Part shown: piece after piece, positions 46,314 to 57,965 of the stretch | Layout of the letters: every line of letters starts with the position of its first letter | Numbering within the stretch: position 1 is the first letter of the stretch | Source of the DNA: Thuidium tamariscinum | Taxonomy: Eukaryota; Streptophyta; Bryopsida; Hypnales; Thuidiaceae | Assembly (NCBI GenBank): GCA_947034885.2 | Contig: OX344750.2 | Location: 32,908,821 to 32,972,820 of the forward strand | Length of the DNA stretch: 64,000 bases | Reading direction: 5' to 3' | Translations under genes and position numbers: made by a program | Notes under the pieces: model-generated | The model's database searches: none | What the model was told of the DNA's origin: nothing | What the model saw: the letters and a program-made list of their open reading frames with translations, nothing else

Positions 46314-47560
46314 AAAGTGACTCGTGTATCGTTCCTACAGGATTTGGTCGGAAGCTTACGAAAGACCAGAATACGCTAATGGTTACCACAACAAAACCCA
46401 AGCAAAGTCTGATTTGGTCCCGGTCTAAGTGTTTTCTAGGATTTACTTTGGACTGGAAATGATATCATTCCTTTGACTGCAGAGAGTTTCCTCTTTACTT
46501 ATACCATCATGTTTAGAGTTTTCTTACTACTCTTTCTGAATATGGGACCGGAAATCGGAAACTGAGATTCTGGTCTAGTCCCTAAATAAGTAACCAAGTG
46601 TAGGTTTAACCTCTGTAACAAGAGGGATCTGCTCTTTTGGGCGTTTAGGAAGGAAGCTTACTCCTATCCTTCAAGTTTTAAAGTGTCAGAAGTTCTACTA
46701 AAAAGAGAAATAAACTAATCCTATTAAACTGGAATACTTCACAACTAGACCGGAACTGATCCGGTCCAGCAGGTCACGCAAGCTCTCCTATCTATTCCTA
46801 ACAAATACTACAACGACAGATTACCGAGTTAGTCTAAGTCCTGGAAGAACAAGGGCGGTAGCTTGCATAAGAGAGCTGGATTCCTCACTAGTCCTTCTTT
46901 CTTCTAAAGAGACCTCATTACTTTTCAGTTGGCATTTGGTTGGACGCTCCCGATCTCAAATCCAGACTCTACAAGTGGCTATCTCTTAGAATTACTTCCC
47001 AGACCTGTTCTAGAATATACTATGAGATCTCACACAAATTCCCTATCAAAACCGAATTCACTTCAAGTCCAGAGACCGGATAAACTCAGTATCCGGGCAC
47101 ACATTCCATCCACACAAGGTTGCAATCCTAGCTGTCGTGACAAGACTTTGACAAGGTCCAACGTACACAGCCCACTTCAGAGTGAATCAGAAAGGTTCTA
47201 ATTTGTATTTGCAACACAAAAACTTGTGAAAGTAGGATAACATAATGCGTGCCCGGATTCAATTACAACTCGGGTTTAAATACTAAACTACAAGTATAAC
47301 CTAAAAGTGCAGGTGGAATCAACACCAATCCCAGAGAATGCCACGTGACATTCCCTCACAACTTGGGCGGGTTGACTTCTACAAAAATCCAAAAATACCA
47401 ACAAAATAGGATCTTAGATCCTATAAATCTGAATCCGGTCTAAGTTCAAGATCTTCTACTCTAATTATACCCTGCTTTGGCTAAAGGTTAGCCGCCTTTC
47501 CTATCTACCTAAAATTAATGCTATTTACTTCCTTAGCTGCTTGATAGGTGAAGCGCCCTT
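46314..47560. other. spacer between MULE-like and gag-like ORFs
   Basis: No coding region is recognised. The sequence is of mixed composition with repeated CCGGTCTAAGT and CCGGA words, and could be the 3' region of the gag-like element. No long terminal repeat was matched to the other side. Confidence 0.35.
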
Positions 47561-48162
47561 TCAGGCTAGCTGCTTCTTTCCGGCCGGAGACCGGAACATC
47601 TTGACCGGCTTGGGCTTAGCTTTACCTCGCGCCTTGGCCCGACTCTGCTTCGTCTCCGCTAGCGCTTGGTCTGCATCAGAGTACTGGTCCGACTCGTCAC
47701 TGGAGTCGATCTCCTCCTCCGAGTCATCATCTCCCTCGTTTGACTCATCGTCCTCCTCTTCTATCCGGGCCTTCCGCTTCACTGATTGAGGCTCCGGGTT
47801 CTTCTTCTTGGACAATCCGGTGATGGGCGGATGGTGGACTGCCTTGCTCTGTGGAGTCAGCTCCTCCACTCTCTCGATGATCCGGACTGGCCCCTTGCTT
47901 GGAGATCCGAATCCAGATCCGGTCTTCAGTATCGGACGGACCTGAACTATCGTCTTCACCACCTCCCCGGTCTTCTGCTGTACAACCACGATTGGTGACG
48001 ACTTGCACGGAGACAGATCACTCAAGTCTATGAACTTGGTCTCTTTCCGTGGTGGGGAGGCTTCCCTGAAGATCTCCCGTGGTACGTTTGGTTCGGTCTC
48101 CGGTCCTTTAGACTTCTCAGGCTCTGATGCCTTCGGGTCTTCAGTTTCGATCTGTTGAACTG
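47561..48162 (-). pseudogene. gag-like ORF, C-terminal segment
   Basis: An open minus-strand frame, Pro/Glu/Lys/Ser-rich, with a strongly acidic block (EEEDDESNEGDDDSEEEIDSS) and a basic end (KARGKAKPKPVK), closing at a stop at 47561-47563. It is in frame with 57966-58947 after removal of the 9.8-kb element and one target copy. Low-complexity acidic-basic tails occur in structural proteins of retroelements. Assignment rests mainly on overall layout, and no capsid motif or zinc knuckle is visible. Confidence 0.5.
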
Positions 48163-48329
48163 GCTCCTACCAGGGTTGACAGGACGCTTGGACATCCAGC
48201 GTCACGACCGGACGTCCACTGGCAGCGTCCGCTAGTTCCCGGACGTCATTTGACATTTACAATTTTTTGACGTTACCGTCTAGTGGACAGCCGCACCAGC
48301 CGACCAAGGCGGGCGGACGGGCGGACGGG

Positions 48330-49640
48330 TGGACGGGTCGCTTCGGTTTGAGGGAGGCCATTTTGAATATTGGTCTCAGAATCTGAGATGTTTGAGGTGT
48401 ACCAAATTAGTTGAACAACAAATAATTGAGACCAATATTAGAACTAGTTTCCTACAACCACTCTTGAAATTTTACCATAATTTTAAAAGTGAAATGATAG
48501 TTCCTACTTGATTCTCACCTATTGAAGACACTTGACCTAGCGTTTTGAATTTTTGAATTTAGGGGTATATTCAATATATTGGATTTAACAATTCATTATA
48601 TTTGACATGTAAGAAAAAAAAATCCTAATTATTCACACATTTTAATCCACATAGGCGAGTAGCCTACATTCTACAATCAAACTTCATAATCTTTCCTCTT
48701 ATAAATCCATAGGAACATGTGAAATGTAAATTATAAAATTAGTACAAATTCCACCCAAAAAAAGTTTATAAAAAATTAAAACATGTGGATTTCTAATAAA
48801 GGGAATAGAAAAAACTATAAATTCTGAGAAATATTTAGATATGCATACAATATCTCCTTGAATTCTTCAATAGTTAAATAATTGAATGTCAAAGTCTTTT
48901 TAAAGTTGTATTGATTATGATGCTACGAGAAACATGCAATATTGCAATCATTTGCAATTATTTGCAATTGAGTATATGTTTTCTTTGAAAGACAAACCAT
49001 ATATTTATTTGAAGAAATGAAAAGTTATTTTATGAACAAGTACACAATTTTGAAGTACAAAATTGTGTATGAAATTAGGAATTCTGAGGCTATTGCAAGA
49101 TATTAATCCTTCACTATACTAAGTCACTGGAAATAAAAGATAGGTATTGAAATACTAAATAGTTTACTTTAGAAAATCTTTTTTCTTTTTAGATGTGTAG
49201 GATAAAATTAATAACTCAGTAATTTGCACATCATTGCTTAAATGAATTACTAGAGAGAATTTGAAATGAATTGCAATCAAACTTCATCAAATTATAGTTT
49301 AATGTTCACCTTCTTGAGAACAAGTGAAGTACGATTACATTCTAAAATCAAAAACAATGTTTTTTGGGGGAAATATAAAAAAAATGGCATAGATATAGAA
49401 ATGACAAAATAGTGCAATGAAATATTTATATTTCAAAACATTGCCACTTACATATTCGATATTCCTACTTTCCTATACTATACGATGTATTTTGATAAAA
49501 ATTGCAAAATGCACGACTATTCTTTACTAAAATAATAATACTATGCTTGATTTCTAGCCACATACATTCTATCAAAATTTATATGAACACTTTATATTCT
49601 ACAATAACTACAATCTTTCAATTCTACATTCTACGCTTTA
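48330..49640. other. non-coding tail region, copy 1
   Basis: AT-rich and non-coding. The part around 48540-48670 (GATTTAACAATTCATTATATTTGACATG and what follows) is a diverged copy of 51640-51740 and 54250-54350. No gene. Confidence 0.5.
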
Positions 49641-49657
49641 ATTAGAACTCTATTCTA

Positions 49658-50749
49658 CTCCGAATCAGAAGTATTGTCATCATCTTGACTTGGGTATGTA
49701 GAGCTTGATCTGCCATATCCATATCCGCTTGACGTACTGCCTTGTCCATAATTTCCATAGTATGGACCTCCAAAAGTGGGAGGAGGAGCTGGAGCATTGT
49801 ATTCAGTTCCTCTTGCACTTGAACCATCATAATTTGAGCCTTCTTGATGCCCATATGATCCCCCTGTTGTGGATCCAGGATAATATTGGGAGCCTCCTTG
49901 GCTAGCCCCTCCTTGGCTAGTCCCTCCATACTGCCCATAGTGTGTAGTACCTGGATAGTATTGAGAGCCACCTTGGGGGGCATTACCATATTGCGAACTC
50001 CCTCCTCCATGTTCTTTACCATGTGTACAGTAGTCACGGTGGCCAGACCTATCATGGTGATGTTGTCAACCAAGATCCTCTACGCTTCTACGCATTGCCT
50101 TCCGCATTTGTTGTTCAAATTCGATGTCTTCACGCTCTTTACGACGTTCATGCCTGTGTCCATGTGGTGCAAGTATAGGACCGTCATCGACGTCATCGTC
50201 ATCTGTAAGATCGTCTTTTGCATCCGGCAACAGAACTGGAGGATACCTGAATTGTCCTCGATTGGACCACTCTGGAATGCAATCACTCACCCCTGTCCAA
50301 TTTGTGTAAATCATGCCGTGAGTGCGATCCAAGTTCTTTGTATTGCGCCCTATAATAGTGTGCCAATCCACTTCCTTGTGAAGCACAATCTCTGCCCAAA
50401 CCATAGCCATGGTGGAATAATTCATGACATTTGTTTTCGTGCTAAGGATATTTGCAGCAGAAATAACTTCTTCGTACCGCCTAACAAAGTGTTGGCTCAA
50501 GTACAAGGACATTTGTCCTTCCCAACGGGCAATTTGAAGCTTTGCCCAATCATGTTCCCAAAGTTTGGCAAGGTGTATCACTTTCACATACTTCTTGCAT
50601 GCTGTGCAATCCCAAACTTTCTTGGGCTCCTCTTCCCATCCAGGTTTAGCCACACACCATCGGTCTTCAATATCTTTCCAGTTTACATCTTGTGGTTTGC
50701 CCTTTGTGTTTTTCTTTCCTCGCAGTAATGAAAATCCTTTACGAGGCAT
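49658..50749 (-). pseudogene. transposon ORF with BED-like finger and Gly/Tyr-rich tail
   Basis: The ATG at 50749 starts a basic N-terminus (MPRKGFSLLRGKKNTKGK). A finger-like region follows, with C-x2-C in WDCTACKKY and His in VIHLAKLWEHDW, spacing close to a BED-type zinc finger. Then comes a helical region (NYSTMAMVWAEIVLHKEVDW) and an acidic stretch. A TGA at 50066-50068 interrupts. The same frame goes on through a His-rich patch into a low-complexity Gly/Tyr/Gln/Ser tail with two SQYYPG units and an acidic end at 49658. The finger and VDW region is related to the ORF at 54628-57357, so the two are paralogs. The function is unknown and a transposon-encoded DNA-binding protein is likely. 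Confidence 0.6.
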
Positions 50750-50889
50750 AGTGATCAGATTGATTAAGAAGAAATTAATGAATTACGAAGTGAAGAACGA
50801 GTTTATGCAACTCAAAATAGCGACACTTGCTCACTCACCAAAGCAGAAGGGGTCCACAGATTCCCGAAGGCGCTGGATAACCCACTCCA

Positions 50890-51210
50890 TGAGGAAAGCA
50901 AGTACGCGTAAATAGGCCGTCCGCCACGCCTTTTATGCTATCCGCCAAGGCGGACTGTCCTGTTCGCATCGGACGGCACACCGACGGACGGCAAAATCGT
51001 GCGGACCACATGCATCCGCCAGAAGATCGTATGGCCAAAAATGACACGTGGACTCACACCGCGGGCGGACGGGGCACTCCGCGGACAACTGTTCGGACGG
51101 GATTTCAATAGTTCAGATGGGGCGGACGGACGGGCGAGATGGAGCGGACGGGCGGATGGGCGGACGATTGGATGGTCGAGATGGAGCGGAGTGCCACCCG
51201 TCCGCCACAT
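50890..51210. repeat. GGACGG/CCGTCC-rich block
   Basis: Dense CCGTCCGCC, GGCGGACGG and GGACGGGCG words in both orientations. The same words mark the ends of the 9.8-kb element, which suggests this is a terminal region of an element embedded in it. Confidence 0.65.
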
Positions 51211-51825
51211 GGCGTCCACGCGCCTAGACTCACAAACCAACTACATTTTACAAGGCAAAGTTCTAGACATCAAGTGGGCATTCATGTTAAGGCATGAAAG
51301 GAAGTTGTGATTCAATCACTTGGCTTCTTCAACTTCCATGGGGTCCCGAGGTCTAGGGTTCAAACCCCAAAGGTAATTGCCTCTCATGATTGTGGTCATG
51401 TTGCGTGGGTGTTAGTTGAGCCCAGTGTGAATACCGTATGGAGATGTTTGTGGGTCAATGGAACCACAAACACGGAGATATTCATAGAATCATTGAGTAC
51501 AAACATTTCAATACGCCATTTGCACTGGTCTTCAGCACTCCAACTAACATTTTAGGAATATAATCAAATTTTTGATAATGACATAATCATTCCTACCAAC
51601 CTATCAAAAACACTTCATTTGACATTTATATTTTTTTTGTGGCCCATATACTAAATTTAACAATTCATTATGATTGACATGTGAAGGAAGAATTGAAGCA
51701 ATTCTAATCACTCACATATTGAAACCCGCATCCAATCCCGTTTGACAATATTTTCATCCATAGTTCCGTAGGGACATGTCAATTTGTAAATGAAGAAATT
51801 GGTATATATTGCACCACAACAAGGT
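51140..51825. repeat. 686-bp direct repeat, copy 1, with tRNA-like head
   Basis: Nearly identical to 53745-54430. At 51300-51370 it has a tRNA-like pol III promoter: a box A-like TGATTCAATCAC and a perfect box B GGTTCAAACCC at 51357-51367, 50 bp apart. This fits a tRNA-derived SINE head. The open frame at 51307-51555 repeated in both copies is not convincing as protein. Confidence 0.6.
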
Positions 51826-53290
51826 TAATAAACAATCTAAAAGCGTATACTTCTAGTGAACAAAATAAGAATTGAAAAAATTAAGTTTAAGAAGCACTTG
51901 AATCAAACTTTATGAAATTTTCATCGATATTTCAAAACACATTCAATATTAAAAAAAGTGCATTGTACAATGTCATTTAATACAAGTATAGTAAAATGCA
52001 AGTATGGAAGTGTTATGAGCACTTCAATGTAATTGACAAATCTAAATGCACTAATATTTGTAAGATGGGATTAGATCAATAGAAATTGTCCATGTGTTTC
52101 AAAATAAAAAAATTAATAACATGGGATTAACACTTGCTTATACCAATGAAAACATTGTACAAGCTTGCAAAGGAAAACATGTGCAATTTCATAATGCACT
52201 TAAATTAAGAAATTTCATTTGAAAATGAATCCTATTTGTTTCTTTCACTAAAACATGTATACAATGTCCATTATGAAAATAGGTTGTAATTCTTTACCTT
52301 TCATATGCATAAAATTAATAATAGAAGTTCAAATTCAAATATGAAATGATACAAAACTTTAAATGCAACTACTAAACAAATTTTTTATTTTTATGGATAA
52401 AACTAAAAAATCGACAAAAAAAGAAATGACAATTTCTCATTATTATTATTGATGCCTTCTTCTTTCTATTTTAGGAATCACTTTTATTTATAAGCAATTA
52501 GGCATCACTCTTATTTCTAAAGACCAATTGCTAAAAAATGTATATTCCCAATTACAATATCAACTCTTCAATTTTCAATAAGACCTTCTACAAATCACGA
52601 GAACATACTAGAAAATGTAGATTATAGAAAACTTCTCAAAATCAAATAAAGTTACATAGCAATGCTTTTAGTAATTGAAGATGCTTGCTTGCAACTTCTC
52701 AAGAAAAGGGAAAAAATTGCAATTGCTATAATTTTTTTGGGACTTGTAATTTTTTCAACTTTGTTTTCGTAGCTAACTATAAATTCAAGTACATAAATAT
52801 GAAAATGAAGAAAACACTTCAATCTTTTAGGCACATGTGAATTCTTTGCTTCAATAGAACTCCACAACCCTATAAGTAATGTACTGTGAAATATAAATTG
52901 ATGTTCTAAGCTTCATTGATAAGTACTATGTAGTGCATACAGTATTATAAAAATAAGTGAATGAGTAAGTGACTTGATAAGGTTTACAAATAATTACGTT
53001 TTTATAAAGACTTCCAAAAAGAATTAAAGTTGCAATGTATTGTTGTGTCAAACTTCGAGTTTTGGCCTAATGATATACTATAACTTCAGAAATGAGGATT
53101 TAGGGTTTAGGGTTTAGAGGGTATAGGGTTCAGGGGTTACAATGTAACTGCCATTGTGTGAAGGATTAACTTGTCTTTGCATTTCCTACATTCATGGAGC
53201 ATTGAGTACTTGCAACAGTTCCTGCCTGTCATTGAGAGTGCCAGCCCATTGTTTCTTTGAAGAATCCAATGCTACGTAAGAGAAATTTGA
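51826..53290. other. AT-rich interior of the composite element
   Basis: No coding region seen. It includes the telomere-like motif at 53100. Confidence 0.45.
53100..53118 (+). repeat. interstitial telomere-type repeat
   Basis: Two full TTTAGGG units plus TTTAG, followed by degenerate GGTATAGGGTTCAGGGG. TTTAGGG is the common land-plant telomere repeat. Confidence 0.75.
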
Positions 53291-53744
53291 AACTGGTCGC
53301 TTCAGCGCCTCAGCGGGCAGACATTCTTATACGTGTTTGGACGGCCTTTCGGACTGGATCTGGACAGCCGGCCGAGATGGGTCGGGCGGATGGATGCCCG
53401 AATTGTGGCAAAGCAAGCGTTGTCGTATAGTAAAAATATACACTATATAAAATGTATGTATGTAATACGTTTTAGGAGATTCTTGATTCAAAGGAGAAAC
53501 TTATTGAAGACGCTTCCGTTAGCTTCAAGATGACGCTTGTTAGCAATGGAATCGTATATAAGGTGAAGACCTTAAACAAACTTCATCAATTCGAAGTATT
53601 CCTTTGAGTTTTTAGAGTTTGTGTTTGGATTTGGAGTTTGATATTAAAATGTCAAACTGGAGGGTTTTTATGGAGTCACAAGATGTTGAGTCTGATCCAG
53701 AGGCGGAATTAGAGCTTTCCTTGTTGACGGTCAAGATGGAGCGG

Positions 53745-54430
53745 ACGGGAGAGCGGACGGGCGGACGGGCGGACAATCCGACGGTCCAGATGGAGCAAAG
53801 TGCTACCCGTCCGCCACACAGCGTCCACGCGCTTGGACTCACAAACCAACTACATTTTATAAGGCAAAGTTCAAGACATCAAGTGGGCATTCATATTAAG
53901 GCATGAAAAGAAGTTGTGATTCAATCACTTGGCTTCTTCAACTTCCATGGGGTCCCGAGGTCTAGGGTTCAAACCCCAATGGTAATTGCCTCTCATGATT
54001 GTGGTCATGTTGCGTGGGTGTTAGTTGAGCCCAGTGTGAATATCGTATTGAGATGTTTGTGGGTCAATCGAACCACAAGCACGAAGATATTGATAGAATC
54101 ATTGAGTACAAACATTTCATTACGCCATTTGCACTGGTCTTCAACACTCCAACTAACATTTTAGGAATATAATCAAATTTTTGATAATGACATAATCATT
54201 CCTACCAAACTATCAAAAACACTTCATTTGACATTTATATTTTTTGTTGTGGCCCATATACTAAATTTAACAATTCATTATGATTGACATGTGAAGGAAA
54301 AATTGAAGCAATTCTAATCACTTACACATTGAAACCCGCATCCAATCCCGTTTGACAATCTTTTCATCCATAGTTCCATAGGGACATGTCTATTTATAAA
54401 CTAAGAAATCAGTACAAATTACACCATAAT
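53745..54430. repeat. 686-bp direct repeat, copy 2, with tRNA-like head
   Basis: Partner of 51140-51825. Box B GGTTCAAACCC lies at 53966-53976. It starts in a GGACGG-rich block and ends in the non-coding tail. Confidence 0.6.
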
Positions 54431-54627
54431 GAATGAAAATATATATTGGCTTAGCATATATATTAATATATAAAAAATATATAAAAACATATGACAAGTA
54501 CATTGAACTAGTAGTAGACTAGTACCTAATGCTTATGAAATCCAAACAACACTTTGGATGTCCATATAATTGAATCCTAATTCAAACAAGTTCCGACTCT
54601 ATTTCTTTTTGTCAATGCTATCCACTC

Positions 54628-57357
54628 TCAAATCACTAGGTGACTAGGTGAGGCTTCTTTAGCCATGAGTCTTGCACTTGCTCGACGAGTTGGAGGCCCA
54701 GAACTTTCTTGAACAACGAGGTCTCCGGATTGAGCTTCCATATCAACCATGTGAGATTGACGTTTTGAATTTGGGGAGTAGTCATTATTGTCTTCAAGCT
54801 TCCGTTTGTTCTTTTGCTTGGAAGACAAATTGACTTCATTGGCCTTCAAGGCTCATAAAGCAGCATCCACTCGATCTACCATAACATTGACCGTTTCTTC
54901 ATCATCTTGCATGAAGAACCATACCCCACGTTTTCCACCAAATAGGAAATTTCTCCATTGAGTTATGATCTCGTCTATCCTCTTATCAAATGCCATGGCC
55001 ACTTCTATAACTTCATGTTTTGTGGTTGATTTCCCATCCACATCCACAAAGGCATGAACTTGTGCTGCTTCTTCTAATTTTGACATGAAGAGGGCTCTAC
55101 CCATCAAGGTGTGATTATACGCCCCATATTGCTCATTGACCTCTAGAGTATGTTCCACTTCCATCCAATTTCCATCTGGCCTTTTCTTCACTTCTTTTTC
55201 AGGAAGTCGGAAGAATTTTTTGTGTTGCATGCTCCAATGCCCCCCCATGCTACGACAAAACAATTCTCGAGCCTTGTCATCTTCAATACCGCAGGCTCAC
55301 AACTCGACCTCGATGTCATAACACATCTATATGAAGGGATCCACAGCTACCTCAGCATCCTCATATAATGCATGCTTTCGTTCCAATGAATTCCATGTCA
55401 AAGGTTTTCCCCAATGTACATAATTTTGGAATTTGTATGGCCCCTGATCAAGTGGAAGGTTCCATCGATTGTATTCGTGTCCAGGGGGCATACCGTCCAA
55501 AATTCCAGACATTTCGTAAAACCTCGAACTCAAAAGAGAACGGCACTCGAGACAAACCAAACGAATGAGTGATGCTTTGACAATGCATGTGACATGGAAA
55601 GTGTGGTGGCATTGGCCCATGGTTAGGGCTCCTACAGGACCAAAAGGACCTCGGCAAAGACTACAATGAGCTGTTAATAAGCCAGGTGAAGGATCACAAG
55701 CATGCACTATTGCCTTCTCATTTTTCTTGATGTGTACTGAAAATGTGTTGTAAGGGATCCATCCTTCCTCTAGTTCCAAGGTCCAATTGATGTCGGGATC
55801 CTCTTCTTTCTTGGTGTGGTTCAAGCGCTCAAACATTGCATCCACATCTCCCCAATATGTAATGTCGATGGATCCCCTTGGATGCAACTCAAACATTTGC
55901 TTCAAGCGCCAAAAAGAACTCTCTACTGCATTGCATTCCTCCTCCGACTTCATTGCCAATTTGAGGAGTCCTTTCATTGCTTGAGACAGTACGTCCAATT
56001 TGTCTTGAAGTTTTTGTGTCCATACCAACCATCGGGAGTCCAAACTCTTCTTTGGCATGCATTTATCGAGGTGTACAATGCGTTTCAATTGCTTCACCTT
56101 CGATTGAGCACGGACATTTTCTTGGATTGCCTGGTCCAATTTCTGCTTGAGCTCGTCAATCTCATGGCCTTTTCCAAATTCAACTCCCTCTTGAACTTCA
56201 ATGGAGTTGCTCGTCTTGTTCTTAGATTCACATTTCTTGAGTTGCTCTTAAAATGTTTTCCACCGAAGAGAGCACTCTAACAAGTTTTCCAATTCTTTAG
56301 CATTGGCCATTTTATTGAGAAGTTCCAATTGGGATGTGCTCAGAGCTAACAAGTGGGGATACTTGCTCTCAATCTGCATGCCATCATTGTGGCACTCTTC
56401 AATTCTTGATGACGGTTGTAGCTCCACTCTTGGACTTACAATTGGAGCCAACATAGTTGGCAAGTCTGCATTTGCAAGGACACTTGCTGAATTGCGTGGT
56501 ATTGAACTGTCCACAAGACTATCAATTGTAGCATTGGCCTTTGCAACTTCTCCTTCACCAATTGATTCCCGTGATGTTTTTTGCATCCCACCTTCTTCTA
56601 CAACATTTTCCTTGTTCACAACAATGCTTGGGACACCCACGGTCGATTCACTTGGTGTGGCTATCAAACATGTTAGAGGAATTAAAACCCCTTCTCCTTG
56701 CACACCTCCCGATAAACCATTGCTCCCTTTTGTTTGGATTTCTGTGGGAGGCAACTGTACTATATTGCTTGTCACTTCCGAGTCCTTGGTTGTAAACATT
56801 GTAGTATTTTTTAATACTTTTTTGGGGCTAATTGCCTCGCTTGGCTCACTTGGCTGTGCCTCGGGATCGTACAAATCCGGAATATGTTTCTGATTCTTTT
56901 CAAGCAGAAGCAAAGATTGTATTGTGGTTGGAAAAGTGCTCCAATCCACCGTACGAGCTAATATCAGTTCAGCATATACCATCGATGCAAGGCTGTAGTT
57001 TATGTATCCCTTACTCCTTGTCTTCTCTCCAAAGAGGGCCCGCCACACCTCTTGAGATCGATGAACAAAATGCGGATTGTTGCAAGTCTTGGGCTTACAA
57101 CAATAATCCCTTGTATGTCCAACGTGACACTCCCGAGGCCACAGCTTGTCAATGTGGTACATTTTCATATATTTTTTGCACATTTTGGAGGTCCAATACT
57201 CCGCTTTCTCCTTCTCTCAATTGTTCTCTGCTTTGATGTTAGGGTCATCCAAAATTTGAAAGTGCAATCCATGTGTTCCCCCCTTAACTTTAGTCCTCTT
57301 CTTGTTTTCGTTTCTTGAAGTCATCGCATCGCTATGTGCACCCCCTTCACTAGTCAT
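54628..57357 (-). pseudogene. transposon ORF with CKKY finger region, coiled coil and RING-H2
   Basis: The start is likely at the ATG at 57357 (MTSEGG). A TGA near 57217 precedes a finger-like MCKKYMKMYHIDKLW region related to that of 49658-50749. Next are a SLASMVYAEL...VDW helix, a long Ser/Thr/Glu linker, a TAA (56247) and a coiled coil (KQKLDQAIQENVRAQSKVKQL). A RING-H2 finger lies at 55543-55665, with spacing C-x2-C-x14-C-x-H-x2-H-x2-C-x10-C-x2-C. After a TAG (55327) and a TGA the frame continues to an acidic/basic end (KQKNKRKLEDNND) at 54628. RING-H2 domains usually act as ubiquitin ligases, so a transposon carrying one is notable. Four or five stops make this copy inactive. Confidence 0.6.
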
Positions 57358-57589
57358 GATGGACAATTTGAATTTTTGAGCCCTCAGATAATTAGTCATA
57401 GTATGTGGTTGCCACGAGCAAAGAAAATGTATGAACACAAAATAGTAACGTACGCTGGAAGATCCCAACTCTCCACCCTGTAGGAGCAACTAGCGCATAA
57501 AGCAACAGTAGCACATCCAACTTGGCTACGAAGGAGAGAAGAAGTGAATACTAATGAAGCCACTCTATTGCAATATACTCGTCCGCCTC

Positions 57590-57935
57590 CAACCCTAAAA
57601 AGCGCCCGCCCCGGACTTGCGATCGGACGGCACGGAGCGGCCGCAAGGCTCTAGTTTGTTGGCGGATCCACTTTGGCAGCGGACGTGGACCTTGCCGTCC
57701 TCGCCCCGCTAGTCCGACCGTGTCTGTTTGTCCGATCGTCCGTACGTCCTCGTGTCCGAGGGCCATCCCATCGCCCATTTCACCGCCCGTCCCAAGGCCG
57801 TTTGATCGCCCCTCCGCCCGTCTGCTCGATCCCCCATTCGGCCATCCGCCCGTTGGCCCGTCCCCCGGATGGCGCCCGTCGTCTGTCGACGCATGCGTCC
57901 GCTCTGTCTGGACGTCCGAATTTTGGACGTGATTT
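57590..57935. repeat. GGACGG/CCGTCC-rich terminal block of the 9.8-kb element
   Basis: CGTCCG, CCGCCCG and GGACGG words are densely repeated just inside the right end at 57965. The overlapping Arg-rich minus-strand frames there are composition effects. Confidence 0.6.
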
Positions 57936-57965
57936 TGCTTCGGATGTGGCAATTCGTCAATTCTG

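Larger units (their letters stand above)
48171..57965. mobile_element. 9.8-kb element with hAT-like 8-bp duplication
   Basis: The left end is CAGGGTTGAC and the right end is the inverse of CAGAATTGAC. The flanks are GCTCCTAC (48163-48170) and GCTCCTGC (57966-57973), an 8-bp duplication with one mismatch. This size and the CAG start fit the hAT group, but no hAT catalytic or dimerisation domain was seen. Inside are two related minus-strand ORFs, three diverged copies of one non-coding tail (near 48.5, 51.6 and 54.2 kb) and GGACGG-rich blocks at 48.2, 50.9-51.2, 53.3, 53.7 and 57.6-57.9 kb. It is probably composite, built from two or three related elements. Confidence 0.65.

Noticed and set aside
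49886..50728. Plus-strand open frame of 280 codons
   Set aside because: Antisense to the finger-bearing ORF at 49658-50749, which has the recognisable features.
51300..51372. Functional tRNA gene
   Set aside because: Box A is imperfect, the acceptor stem does not pair, and the same sequence occurs twice within a repeat. A SINE-like origin fits better.
56303..56893. Plus-strand open frame of 196 codons
   Set aside because: It is the antisense shadow of the RING-bearing transposon ORF.
48171..57965. Calling the 9.8-kb element a proven hAT
   Set aside because: The 8-bp duplication and CAG ends fit, but no hAT catalytic or dimerisation region was seen.
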